From Mixta mediterraneensis (lineage in GTDB: Bacteria > Pseudomonadota > Gammaproteobacteria > Enterobacterales > Enterobacteriaceae): a DNA stretch of 64,000 nucleotides. Location of the stretch: assembly GCF_014946725.1 (NCBI RefSeq), contig NZ_JACFXY010000009.1, positions 1-64,000 of the forward strand. Direction: 5' to 3'. A program made the translations under genes and the position numbers. Below are positions 27,242-39,264 of this stretch, piece after piece. Each line of letters begins with the position of its first letter. Position 1 is the first letter of the stretch. The notes under the pieces are model-generated. The model did not search any database. It was not told the origin of the DNA and saw only the letters and a list, made by a program, of their open reading frames with translations.

Positions 27242-28261
27242 ATGTTTGCCTCTCTCCGCCTGACCGCGCTGGCGGTGCTGCTCAGTTGCAGCTGTATTTT
27301 TCCTGCCCAGGCTGCGACTGACGCCCCAGGACAGTTTGCTGAACAGCAAATACGCCATATCGCTACCTATTTTCCCGGCCGTATGGGCGGTAGTCCGGCT
27401 GAACTTATGGCCGCCGATTACTTACAACAACAATTTATCTCATTGGGTTTTCAGACTAACACCCGTCAGTTTAATACCGGTTACGACTGGCATGAGAGTG
27501 ATGGCAAAATACGCTGGCATAAACTTACGGCAACGTCAGTGATTGCCGCTCGTGCCGGTAGCGAGCCGCAGGAAATTCTCATCGTCGCGCATCTTGATAC
27601 CTGGACGCCGCAAAGCAGTAGTCAGGCAAATCAAAATATAGGTGGCCTGCGTCTGCAAGGCGTTGATGACAACGCTTCCGGCTTAGGTGTCATGCTGGAG
27701 CTGGCGAAAAAGCTAAGTGAAAAACCGCTGCACTACGGCGTGCGCTTTGTCGCGCTGAGCGCAGGTGAAGCGAACCTGCACGGCATGGATGATTATGTGG
27801 CGCGCATGAGCGATAAAGAGAAGAAAAATACTTTACTGGTCATTGATCTCAATAGCTTGATTACCGGCGATCGTCTTTACTTTAATAGCGGCCTGAATAC
27901 ACCGCGCGCGGTACGTAAGCAAACCAGCGAGCGAGCATTGTATCTGGCGCGTGAACTGGGTATTCCGGCGGCAAGCCACCAACTGAACCGCAAAGATTAT
28001 CCTGGCATTAATGCCTTTGATAAAGCAGGCTTCCCGCTGCTGGACGTTACCGCCAGTAACTGGGCGTCTGGAAATCAGGATGGCGCGCAGCAGCGTAGCC
28101 GCACACGCCACTTTCCTGACGGCACCACGCGCCATCAAACTGACCGTGATAATCTCGCTTATCTGGATCGCTGGCTGGCGGGCCGCATTACCCAGCGCAC
28201 CCGCGAAAGCGTGAAAGTATTGCTGCCGCTGCTCAGCGAGCTCACTCACCCCAAAGTATGA
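27242..28261 (+). CDS. iap: alkaline phosphatase isozyme conversion aminopeptidase Iap
   Basis: Iap is a periplasmic M28-type zinc aminopeptidase that trims N-terminal Arg from alkaline phosphatase in E. coli. From the ATG at 27242 (AAGGA 7 bases before) the product is 339 residues, with a signal peptide (FASLRLTALAVLLSCSCIFPAQA), then the metal-binding motifs VAHLDTW (about 116) and GVDDNASGLGVMLELA, and LSAGEANLHGMDDYV. It is intact. In E. coli a CRISPR-cas locus follows iap; here it is followed by a YCII-domain gene. Confidence 0.92.
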   Translation: MFASLRLTALAVLLSCSCIFPAQAATDAPGQFAEQQIRHIATYFPGRMGGSPAELMAADYLQQQFISLGFQTNTRQFNTGYDWHESDGKIRWHKLTATSVIAARAGSEPQEILIVAHLDTWTPQSSSQANQNIGGLRLQGVDDNASGLGVMLELAKKLSEKPLHYGVRFVALSAGEANLHGMDDYVARMSDKEKKNTLLVIDLNSLITGDRLYFNSGLNTPRAVRKQTSERALYLARELGIPAASHQLNRKDYPGINAFDKAGFPLLDVTASNWASGNQDGAQQRSRTRHFPDGTTRHQTDRDNLAYLDRWLAGRITQRTRESVKVLLPLLSELTHPKV

Positions 28262-28270
28262 GGATCTGAC

Positions 28271-28555
28271 ATGTACGTAGTTTATCTGAGCTACTCTCGT
28301 CCTGTAGAAGAAGTCGAAGCCTTGCTGGAACTGCATGTTCAGTGGCTGGATCGTTATTTTGATGCCGGTGTTTTTATTGCGGCTGGAAGAAAGGATCCAC
28401 GTACTGGCGGCATGGTGCTGGTAAAGGATATTGATCGTGATCGTCTGGATACGATTCTGGCAGAAGATCCGTTTGTGGCGGTCGCAAATTACGAGGGAAC
28501 AAAAGTGAACGTGACGCGTGCAGCCGAGGCGTTTGCTGCCTTAAGAGAGGTCTGA
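28271..28555 (+). CDS. YCII-domain (YciI-like) protein
   Basis: The 94-residue product is a small ferredoxin-like YCII-domain protein (start MYVVYLSYSRPVEEVEALLELH, with HVQWLDRYFDAGVFIAAGRKDPRTGG in the middle). Such proteins have a conserved His (HVQW) and Asp thought to form an active site, with no established role for most members. It follows iap by 9 bases and shares its message up to the terminator at 28558-28583. Confidence 0.85.
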   Translation: MYVVYLSYSRPVEEVEALLELHVQWLDRYFDAGVFIAAGRKDPRTGGMVLVKDIDRDRLDTILAEDPFVAVANYEGTKVNVTRAAEAFAALREV

Positions 28556-28557
28556 TG

Positions 28558-28583
28558 ATAAGGACGCCAGCTGGCGTCCTTAT
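28558..28583. terminator. bidirectional terminator between the YCII gene and cysH
   Basis: A perfect 26-bp palindrome (half-site ATAAGGACGCCAG, then its complement) lies in the 34-bp gap between two convergent genes. T-rich sequence follows on both strands. It probably ends both messages. Confidence 0.85.
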
Positions 28584-28589
28584 TATTCA

Positions 28590-29324
28590 CTAGCCTTCGT
28601 GCAGACCGCATTCGCGCTTCAGGCCAAAGAAGCGCGTCTCTTCTTCCGCCATGCCGGGTTCCCACTTACGCGTAGTATGAGTGTCGCCGACCGAAAGATA
28701 CCCTTCATCCCATAGCGGATGGTATTTCAGGTTATTTCCCTGTAAGTACTGATGGATCTGACGGTTGTCCCAGTCAATGATTGGCAGCACCTTAAACACG
28801 CCGCGCTGTACGCCTAGCACGGGCAAATTCGCCCGACTGCCAGACTGATCGCGACGCAAACCGGCAAACCAGGTTTGTGCGCCCAGTGCTTCCAGCCCGC
28901 GATTCATCGGCTCCACTTTATTGATTGCGTTGTACTTTTCGATACCTTCAACGCCCTGTTCCCAAAGCTTACCGTAACGCGCCTCCTGCCAGGCAGGTGA
29001 CGTCTCCGCGTGGAACACTTTCAGGTTCAGATTGAGCTGGTCAGCCAGCTCATCGATAAAGCGGTAGGTTTCAGGAAACAGATAGCCGGTATCGGTCAGG
29101 ATCACCGGAATATCTGGCTGCTGACGCGTCACTAAGTGCAGCGACACCGCCGCCTGAATACCGAAACTGGAGGAGAGCACGTAAACGCCCGGTAAATTCT
29201 CCAGCGCCCAACTCACGCGCTCTTCAGCAGAAGATTTCTCCAGCTGTGCGTTGGTTGCGGCCAGCGCCATGGCGCGCTGTACCGGGGACATTTCATTCAG
29301 TGCTGCGAGGTCTAACTGGCTCAT
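28590..29324 (-). CDS. cysH: phosphoadenosine phosphosulfate (PAPS) reductase
   Basis: CysH reduces PAPS to sulfite using thioredoxin. From the ATG at 29324 (GGAGGT directly upstream) the product is 244 residues, the E. coli length. It has [17 protein letters not shown] (phosphate-binding loop), [28 protein letters not shown] and the C-terminal catalytic Cys in KRECGLHEG. It overlaps cysI (ATGA), forming cysJIH. Confidence 0.97.
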   Translation of the reverse strand: MSQLDLAALNEMSPVQRAMALAATNAQLEKSSAEERVSWALENLPGVYVLSSSFGIQAAVSLHLVTRQQPDIPVILTDTGYLFPETYRFIDELADQLNLNLKVFHAETSPAWQEARYGKLWEQGVEGIEKYNAINKVEPMNRGLEALGAQTWFAGLRRDQSGSRANLPVLGVQRGVFKVLPIIDWDNRQIHQYLQGNNLKYHPLWDEGYLSVGDTHTTRKWEPGMAEEETRFFGLKRECGLHEG

Positions 29325-31045
29325 TTTACCTCCTGATCCCAAAAATCACGCGCGGGGTCCACTACCGGTTTTACGATCCCAGCGCGGATAACAAAGTCGC
29401 CAAAACCTTCTTCACCCTGACGCTCTTGCGCCCAACGACCGACCAGGTCATCGATGCTTGCAAGGATCTCGCTTTCGGTAATGTTTTCGCGATACATGCG
29501 CGGAATACGCGTGCCTATGCGATTACCGCCGATGTGCAGGTTATAACGACCTGGTGCTTTGCCGACTAAACCGATTTCAGCCAGCATGGCACGACCACAA
29601 CCGTTAGGACAACCGGTAACGCGTAACACGATGTGCTCTTCGCCAACGCCGTGTCCGTGCATGATCTCTTCAACTTTAGTTACAAAGGATGGCAGGAAAC
29701 GCTCGGCTTCAGCCATGGCCAGCGGACACGTTGGGAACGCCACACAGGCCATGGAATTTTCACGCTGCGGCGTGATGTTTTCCATTAAGCCATGCTTACG
29801 CGCAATGGCCTCGATAGCGGCTTTTTCACTTTCCGGTACGCCTGCCACAATTAAATTCTGGTTAGCGGTCAGGCGGAAATCGCCCTGGTGAATTTTGGCA
29901 ATTTCGGCGATGCCGCTTTTCAGCGGACGGCCCGGATAGTCCAGCAAGCGCCCATTTTCAATAAACAGCGTCAGGTGCCATTTATTGTCGATGCCTTTGA
30001 TCCAGCCAATACGATCGCCACGCGTGGTGAATTCATAAGGGCGAACCGGCTCAAACGTTAAACCAGCACGCTTCTCAACTTCGGCTTTAAACGTCTCAAC
30101 GCCAACACGTTCAAGCGTGTATTTGGTTTTGGCGTTTTTACGATCGGTGCGATTACCCCAGTCGCGCTGCGTCGTTACCACGGCTTCTGCCACATCAAGG
30201 ATCTTTTCCACCGGCAGATAACCAAACTCACTTGCGGTACGCGCATAGGTCGCTTTGTTACCGTGTTCAATCGACAAACCGCCGCCAACCAGAAGATTAA
30301 AACCGATCAATTTGCCCTTCTCTGCGATGGCAATAAAGTTCAGATCGTTAGCATGGAGATCCACATCGTTATGCGGCGGGATCACCACAGTAGTTTTGAA
30401 CTTACGCGGCAGATAAGTTTCACCAAGGATCGGCTCCTCATCAGTGGTGGCGACTTTCTCCTGATCCCACCAGATTTCCGCATAAGCGCGGGTGCGTGGC
30501 AGCAGGTGCTCAGAAAGTTTTTTCGCCCACTCGTAGGCTTCCTGATGTAATTCCGACTCTATCGGGTTTGAGGTACATAACACGTTACGGTTCACATCGT
30601 TAGCCGTTGCCAGCGCATCAAGGCCGACTTCGTGCAGCATCTGGTGTGACGGTTTTACGTTTTTCTTTAAGATGCCGTGAAACTGAAAAGTCTGGCGGTT
30701 AGTCAGGCGAATGCTGCCGTAAAGGGTTTTATCGGTCGCAAATTTATCAATCGCCAGCCACTGATGTGGCGTGATGATGCCGCCTGGTAAACGACAACGC
30801 AGCATCATCGCGTGACGCGCTTCCAGCTTCTGCCCGGCACGTTCGGCTCGAATGTCACGGTCATCCTGTTGGTACATGCCGTGAAAACGGATCAACAGGA
30901 AATTGTCGCCAGTAAAACCGCCCGTCAGGCCATCGTCGAGATCGTCAAGGATAGTGCCACGCAGGTAGTTACTCTGTTTTTTCAGACGCTCGGCGTCCGC
31001 TAATTTGCCTTCGACAACCCGCGGTCCAGGGTGTTTTTCGCTCAT
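29321..31045 (-). CDS. cysI: sulfite reductase hemoprotein beta subunit
   Basis: CysI reduces sulfite to sulfide with siroheme and a 4Fe-4S cluster, taking electrons from CysJ. The 574-residue protein has the two nitrite/sulfite reductase repeats; the cluster ligands are in [17 protein letters not shown] (about residues 436-452) and [15 protein letters not shown] (about 480). Arg-rich substrate motifs ([12 protein letters not shown]) are present. It overlaps the cysJ stop by one base. It is intact, but cysJ upstream is frameshifted. Confidence 0.97.
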   Translation of the reverse strand: MSEKHPGPRVVEGKLADAERLKKQSNYLRGTILDDLDDGLTGGFTGDNFLLIRFHGMYQQDDRDIRAERAGQKLEARHAMMLRCRLPGGIITPHQWLAIDKFATDKTLYGSIRLTNRQTFQFHGILKKNVKPSHQMLHEVGLDALATANDVNRNVLCTSNPIESELHQEAYEWAKKLSEHLLPRTRAYAEIWWDQEKVATTDEEPILGETYLPRKFKTTVVIPPHNDVDLHANDLNFIAIAEKGKLIGFNLLVGGGLSIEHGNKATYARTASEFGYLPVEKILDVAEAVVTTQRDWGNRTDRKNAKTKYTLERVGVETFKAEVEKRAGLTFEPVRPYEFTTRGDRIGWIKGIDNKWHLTLFIENGRLLDYPGRPLKSGIAEIAKIHQGDFRLTANQNLIVAGVPESEKAAIEAIARKHGLMENITPQRENSMACVAFPTCPLAMAEAERFLPSFVTKVEEIMHGHGVGEEHIVLRVTGCPNGCGRAMLAEIGLVGKAPGRYNLHIGGNRIGTRIPRMYRENITESEILASIDDLVGRWAQERQGEEGFGDFVIRAGIVKPVVDPARDFWDQEVK

Positions 31046-32857
31046 TAGTAAACGTCTCGCTGATAACGGCGCTCAATGCGCAGTTCACTTAAAAATTCGT
31101 CAGCCGTTTCACGATCCATTCCACCGTGTTCGACCACCACATCCAGCAATGCCTGCTCGACGTCTTTTGCCATGCGATTCGCGTCACCGCAAACGTAAAG
31201 GTGGGCACCTTCTTCAATCCAGCGCCACACGTCTGCCCCTTTGGCACGGATTTTATCTTGTACATAGATCTTCTCAGCCTGATCGCGTGACCACGCCAAA
31301 TCGATATGGGTCAACAAGCCATCCTTCACGTATTTTTGCCACTCAACCTGATACAGGAAATCCTCAGTGAAATGTGGGTTGCCGAAGAACAGCCAGTTTT
31401 TACCGGCAGCGCCATCGTTATCGCGCTGCTGCATAAAAGCGCGGAACGGTGCGATGCCCGTACCCGGTCCGATCATGATGACCGGGGCGTCCGGGTTAGT
31501 CGGCAGACGAAAGTTATCGTTGTGCTCAATAAACACACGAATTTCGCCATCTTCCTCAATGCGATCCGCAAGCCAGGTGGATGCGCCACCGCCGCGTTGC
31601 CGATCTTCAATATCAAAACGCACCGCCCCCACAGTGATATGCACTTCAGTGTCGGTTTCGGCCTGCGAAGAAGCAATGGAGTAAAGACGCGGCGTTAATG
31701 GACGCAGCAAACCACACAGCTGTTCAGCAGTAAGTTCAGCCGGTGCCAGCCGGTGCCAGCCGCACCATATCGACAATGGGATAATACTGCGCATATTTCT
31801 GCAGCTTAGCTTTGTCATCGACCAGCGACAGCAACTCTTCGTTGCGCGACAGCGTTGCGTATTGCGCCACGATCTGTGCAGTATTCACCGTCAGTTCAAA
31901 GTGCTTTTGTAATGCTTCGGCCAATGACAGGGTTTGTCCATTAATATTGACCGGTTCATCACCTTTCAGCCATACCAGCTCAAGCAGTTCCTTAACCAGC
32001 TCCGCGTCGTTTTCATACCATACGCCAAGCGCATCGCCTGGCTGATAGCGCAGACCAGAATCACCTAAGTCGATTTCAATGTGGCGCACGTCTTTGTCAG
32101 AATCGCGACCGGTGATTTTCTGATTCACGGCAAAGCTGGCGCTGAGTGGCGCTTCTTTGGTATACGGACTGCTGAACACTTCATTTACGCTACCCGCTGC
32201 GGTTACCGCGGCTTGCGCTGCCGACTCAGTAGGTACGCGCTTTTTCAGTATCTCCGTCAGCGCGCTGCGCCAGGCTGCTGCCTGATCGGCATATTCAACG
32301 TCAGCGTCCACGCGATCCAGCAAGCGTTCGGCACCCAGTTCTGCCAGGCGACCATCAAAATCTTTACCCGCTTTACTGAAAAATTCATACGATGTATCGC
32401 CAAGACCAAACACCGCGAAAGCGGCTCCGTCCATTTTTGGCGCTTTTTTCGACATCAGGAATTTATGCAACGCCACCGCTTCTTCTGGCGGCTCACCTTC
32501 GCCCTGCGTAGACGTCACCACTACCAGCAGTTTTTTCTGGCCGATCTGTTTGAATTTATAATCGCCGGCATTCACCAGGTTGACGCTCAGTTTGGCTGCC
32601 AGTAAGTCATCACGCAGCTGCTCTGCCAGGCGGCGAGCATTGCCGGTCTGTGAGGCCGAGAGCAGCGTAACGGCCGGAATCTCAGCCTGTGCAGGCGCGC
32701 TTGCTGCCACGCTGCCGGGAGTTTGGTTGACCATGCCCCAGAAATAACCTGAGAGCCACGCCATTTGTGTAGTGGAAAAATCCGTCGTCGCCGCCTGTAA
32801 GCGAGCGAGTTGCTCCGGCGAGAGCGGGAGCATTGAACCTGGTGCCTGAGTCGTCAT
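31045..32857 (-). pseudogene. cysJ: sulfite reductase flavoprotein alpha subunit CysJ, frameshifted by a 10-bp duplication
   Basis: CysJ carries electrons from NADPH through FAD and FMN to CysI. The 5' frame (from 32857) encodes the flavodoxin domain ([21 protein letters not shown]) and part of the FAD domain, ending after [12 protein letters not shown]. The unit CGGTGCCAGC is duplicated exactly (31741-31750, 31751-31760), shifting the frame. The rest continues in another frame ([27 protein letters not shown], then [16 protein letters not shown] and the C terminus ERRYQRDVY). Removing one copy gives 600 residues, the normal size. The duplication lies between CAGCCG direct repeats. Loss of CysJ blocks assimilatory sulfite reduction. 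Confidence 0.93.
31741..31760. repeat. 10-bp exact tandem duplication in cysJ
   Basis: CGGTGCCAGC is repeated twice without a gap, and the parent sequence has CAGCCG repeated at a 10-base spacing. It causes the frameshift of cysJ. Confidence 0.95.
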
Positions 32858-33155
32858 CGCGTTAAAAATTCCAGTATCAGAAGTCCGGACCGTAAAATGG
32901 CGGAAGAGTGAGTAGGTTACCGGGCCGTATATTAACGATTAAATAAAGCTTCGACATATTTAATAACCAAAATGACTAAGCGGTTTTCCAGGTCATCTAA
33001 ATCGTCAAAAGTGGTAAATAAAGTGTTTATTAATCAGGAAATTAACCAGAACGAAAGCCAGAAGGCATGATAAAAAAAGCGCGCTGACGCTTATCGGGTG
33101 CGAAAAATTTGCATTTCGGGTAGAATTCAGCGGTTTTTTAAGTCTGAGAACCCTT
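32858..33155. promoter_or_regulatory. divergent control region of cysJIH and queD
   Basis: Nearly 300 bases separate the divergent cysJ and queD starts. The centre is strongly AT-rich (about 32930-33030), as expected for the CysB-dependent cysJIH promoter. No gene or clear palindrome is seen, so the exact sites are not assigned. Confidence 0.5.
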
Positions 33156-33515
33156 ATGTCTACCACGTTATTTAAAGAATTCCAGTTTGAAGCCGCTCAT
33201 CATCTGCCGAATGTGCCTGAAGGACATAAATGTGGTCGTTTACACGGCCATTCATTCCTGGTTCGTCTGGAAATCACCGGTGAGGTGGACGCCTATACCG
33301 GCTGGGTGATGGATTTTGCCGACCTGAAGGCAGCGTTTAAACCTGTTTATAATCGTCTCGATCACTATTATCTCAACGAGATCCCAGGGCTGGAAAATCC
33401 CACCAGCGAAGTACTGGCAAAATGGATTTGGGACCAGATGAAACCCCGCTTGCCGCTGCTAAGTGCAGTCATGATCAAAGAGACCTGTACCGCCGGTTGC
33501 GTTTACCGCGGCTGA
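33156..33515 (+). CDS. queD: 6-carboxytetrahydropterin synthase QueD
   Basis: QueD performs the second step of queuosine precursor synthesis. The 119-residue product has the zinc ligands in FEAAHHLP and RLHGHSF, the catalytic Cys in [10 protein letters not shown] (about residue 27), and [10 protein letters not shown]. The C terminus [17 protein letters not shown] is normal. QueE (next step) lies 800 bases downstream on the other strand. Confidence 0.96.
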   Translation: MSTTLFKEFQFEAAHHLPNVPEGHKCGRLHGHSFLVRLEITGEVDAYTGWVMDFADLKAAFKPVYNRLDHYYLNEIPGLENPTSEVLAKWIWDQMKPRLPLLSAVMIKETCTAGCVYRG

Positions 33516-33793
33516 TATATTTCGCCTTTCAGGTTGCGGGTGCGCTGGCCGGTTATTCGGCCCTTCGGTGAGTTTCGCCCCGTTGGGGCCGCCACTAAGC
33601 CGCGTTCAAACCTGTTGCCGACACATCTGCCACTTGCCGTAGCCACTCAACCCGGTCAGCGGCTGGCGTCGCGTTCGCAACTCTGTTATCTGCTGCCTGA
33701 AATTTCGCTATACGCAAAAGCTCTGGTTCATCCCACTGTCATCTTCTCCCCCTAGGTTGTTACCTCCTTCATTAAAGATCATGAGAATCAACA
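33516..33793. other. queD-pyrophosphatase intergenic region
   Basis: No gene is supported. Two small GC-rich hairpins are seen (for example GCCCCGTTGGGGC near 33577) and may end the queD message. The weak open frames lack family resemblance. Confidence 0.5.
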
Positions 33794-34272
33794 ATGGGCC
33801 TGGTAAAACGCCTTTCAGTTATTGCTCTGCTTGTTTCATCCTCTGCCGCCGTACAGGCGGAAAATGTGCTTACTTTCCCACAACCCCAAAACGTGCCGGA
33901 AGAGTTTTATGCCGTCACGGAAATTCCGGCGGGCGGGATAATCAAATATGAAACTGACGCAAACACCGGTTTTATTGTTGCCGATCGATTTCAGTCAATG
34001 CCGGTCGCGTATCCGGCTAATTACGGTTCGCTGACGCAGTCGCTGGGTGGCGATAACGATCCGCTTGACGTGATCTTTTATACCCGCGCGCCAATGTCTC
34101 CTGGCACATTGATCAAGCTGCGTCCGATCGGTGTATTGAAAATGATCGATGGCGGTGAAGAGGATGGTTGCCAGACGGCCGTAAGAAAGTGGAGCTGAAC
34201 GGTTTTCAGGATGCCGCAACGGCGAAAACTGAAATTAAAAAGGCGTATGACGCCTGGAAGGCAAAACAGTAA
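33794..34272 (+). pseudogene. exported inorganic pyrophosphatase, internal deletion
   Basis: The frame starts with a signal peptide (MGLVKRLSVIALLVSSSAAVQA) followed by a family I pyrophosphatase: PEEFYAVTEIPAGGIIKYE, GSLTQSLGGDNDPLDVIFYT and LRPIGVLKMIDGGEEDG. After the last motif about 40 codons (the usual DDK.. to ..FF.YK region) are missing, and the remaining 3' end (LPDGRKKVELNGFQDAATAK...WKAKQ) is out of frame, stopping at 34272. The deletion junction is near 34166. The protein made would lose catalytic residues, so the gene is dead. Cytosolic pyrophosphatase is usually encoded elsewhere. Confidence 0.88.
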
Positions 34273-34278
34273 GATTCA

Positions 34279-34303
34279 AAGGCGGCGCACTGCCGCCCTT
34301 TTT
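34279..34303 (+). terminator. terminator between the pyrophosphatase pseudogene and queE
   Basis: GGCGGC (34281-34286) pairs with GCCGCC (34292-34297) and is followed by CTTTTT. The convergent arrangement with queE suggests use mainly on the plus strand. Confidence 0.8.
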
Positions 34304-34306
34304 ACA

Positions 34307-34978
34307 TCAGGCAATATTTAGATATTTATGTGTTTGCATCGATAAACGCCAGTTGCGGGCAATACAGGTGTCAATGCAAAGTCTGGTCGCCGTCTCTTTG
34401 CGGCTGATAGGTTGTAATGCAATGACGCGTGATTTGCTGTCCTGAAGGCCCGCCAGCAATTCATCTAATGCTTCTACATCGCGCTCACGCGCTACCGGAT
34501 GTTTGATCTCATCGGCCCGGCTTAGCGCCTGCGCCAGCACATCATAACCGCCACGCATGTTTACCTTCGGTGATACCGTTACCCAGGTTTTTGCAGAACA
34601 ATAGATCTCGTGCGTGCCACTGGTTTCAATCTGACAATTAAATCCGACTGCTTCCAGTGCTTCCGTGAGCGGACGCAAATCATAAATAGCGGGTTCGCCG
34701 CCGGTGATAACCACATGGCGCGCCGTCCAGCCCTGCTGCTCTATCGCTTTTATTAATGTTGCAGCATCGGCATCGCCCCAGGCATCGCTTTCTACGGTTT
34801 TTACCAGAATGTCGCCGAGCGATGTTTCCCGATCCGCCAGCTTTTCCCAGGTATGCCGGGTATCACACCAACTGCAACCCACCGGGCATCCCTGTAAACG
34901 GATGAAGATGGCTGGCACACCGGTATAAAAACCTTCGCCCTGCAGCGTCTGGAACATTTCGTTAATCGGGTAGAACAT
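34307..34978 (-). CDS. queE: 7-carboxy-7-deazaguanine synthase QueE
   Basis: QueE is a radical-SAM enzyme in queuosine precursor synthesis. The 223-residue product carries the cluster motif CPVGCSWC (C-x3-C-x2-C, about residues 31-38), the substrate region MFQTLQGEGFYTGVPAIFIRL and VVITGGEPAIYDLRPL. It is intact and convergent with the pyrophosphatase pseudogene. In some enterobacteria QueE also affects division under stress. Confidence 0.95.
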   Translation of the reverse strand: MFYPINEMFQTLQGEGFYTGVPAIFIRLQGCPVGCSWCDTRHTWEKLADRETSLGDILVKTVESDAWGDADAATLIKAIEQQGWTARHVVITGGEPAIYDLRPLTEALEAVGFNCQIETSGTHEIYCSAKTWVTVSPKVNMRGGYDVLAQALSRADEIKHPVARERDVEALDELLAGLQDSKSRVIALQPISRKETATRLCIDTCIARNWRLSMQTHKYLNIA

Positions 34979-35051
34979 TTTTTACTCGCTCGGAAAAATC
35001 AGGGCGCTGATTATGGCAGGTTTATACCTTACAACAACAGCCGCCTGGTGC

Positions 35052-35087
35052 TAAAAAAGCAAAAGCCCCGCAGACTCGCGGGGCTTT
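35052..35087 (-). terminator. eno intrinsic terminator
   Basis: The arms AAAGCCCCGC (35062-35071) and GCGGGGCTTT (35078-35087) flank a 6-base loop. On the minus strand it is followed by TTTTGCTTTTTT. It lies about 40 bases after the eno stop codon. Confidence 0.92.
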
Positions 35088-35128
35088 ATTATCAGGCGAT
35101 GCAGCTTTTACGCTACATCCGCAACCGA

Positions 35129-36445
<1,317 letters not shown>

Positions 36446-36500
36446 TTAGTCAATCCTAAGACAAAGAGCGCGCGAAAAGTTCGCGCACTGCTCGTGAAAC

Positions 36501-38153
<1,653 letters not shown>

Positions 38154-38367
38154 TTAGGTTTAAAGACGGTGGAATAACCAGGACGGGAAAACAGTATACT
38201 GGAAACCGCTATCAGCCACAATTGATGAATCACTGCCTTTCTCCAACGCAATGCTGCGGCTAACATAGCGGATAGAGGAAGATGAAAGGTTGATGTATGT
38301 CACAAAGTTGCCGCCACGCTGAATCGTGTAAGCTTAAACGGCGATTTTATGCACAGCGGTGGAATAA

Positions 38368-39156
38368 TTAGCTTGTTTCCAAAATTTTGACCTGTTGCCA
38401 GGCCGCTTCCATTTGCTCCAGCGTAGCACCCGGCATGCTTAACCCTTGTGCAGCAATAATAGCCTCTACCTGACGGAAGCGTCGCTCAAATTTATCATTG
38501 GCTTTTTGCAATGCCATTTCGGCTTTGCTACCCAGATGGCGCGATAAATTGACCGTCGCAAACAGCAGATCGCCAATTTCTTCTTCTAATTTTTGCTCAT
38601 CAATAACGGATTGCTGTACTTCGTGCATCACTTCATCAAGCTCTTCATGCACTTTATCGACCACCGGTCCCAGGGAGGTCCAGTCGAAACCGACATTGTG
38701 GCAACGCTTCTGAATTTTGTGCGCACGCATCAACGCAGGCAGGGCCTTGGGAATATCATCAAGCGCCGAGTGCTGAGCCTTCCCGGCGCGTTCTGAAGTT
38801 TTGATAACTTCCCAGTTCTTCAATACCTCCGCGCTGTTTTCGGCTTTGGCGTTGGCAAAAATGTGCGGATGGCGGCGCACCAGCTTATCGCTAATGGCGT
38901 TACAAATATCGTCGAAACTGAAGCGCTTTTGCTCGTTGGCCATCTGGGCATAGAACACGACCTGAAACAGCAGATCGCCTAATTCACCGCGCAGATCGTC
39001 AAAGTCCTGACGCTGGATAGCGTCCAGAACTTCGTAGGTTTCTTCAAGGGTATAAGGCGCAATGCTGGCAAAGGTCTGTTCGCGATCCCACGGACAGCCG
39101 CGTTGCGGATCGCGCAGGGTTTCCATAATGCCCAGCAGGCGATCAATTGAATTCAT
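38368..39156 (-). CDS. mazG: nucleoside triphosphate pyrophosphohydrolase MazG
   Basis: MazG hydrolyses NTPs and lowers ppGpp under starvation in E. coli. The 262-residue protein has two MazG repeats: PYTLEETYEVLDAI and LRGELGDLLFQVVFYA at the N-terminal half, and VHEELDEVMHEVQQ and KLEEEIGDLLFATVNLSR at the C-terminal half, with the EExxE and ExxD metal ligands. It follows relA, with 108 bases between them. Confidence 0.96.
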   Translation of the reverse strand: MNSIDRLLGIMETLRDPQRGCPWDREQTFASIAPYTLEETYEVLDAIQRQDFDDLRGELGDLLFQVVFYAQMANEQKRFSFDDICNAISDKLVRRHPHIFANAKAENSAEVLKNWEVIKTSERAGKAQHSALDDIPKALPALMRAHKIQKRCHNVGFDWTSLGPVVDKVHEELDEVMHEVQQSVIDEQKLEEEIGDLLFATVNLSRHLGSKAEMALQKANDKFERRFRQVEAIIAAQGLSMPGATLEQMEAAWQQVKILETS

Positions 39157-39264
39157 GAAGGATCCTTTTAAGTGATGATGACCTGAGCAGGTAAAGATGC
39201 CAGATGCAGGCTAGCCTCTGCAAGACAGAGGCAGCCAGTACGGTCATTTTTGATGGAGGGTAAC

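Noticed and set aside
28262..28590. A CRISPR array beside iap
   Set aside because: In E. coli cas genes and an array follow iap, but here only a YCII-domain gene and a terminator palindrome are present; no direct repeats with spacers exist.
33534..33755. Possible 73-residue gene after queD
   Set aside because: It is proline/arginine-rich with no ribosome site and lies over small hairpins; it looks like chance in GC-rich DNA.
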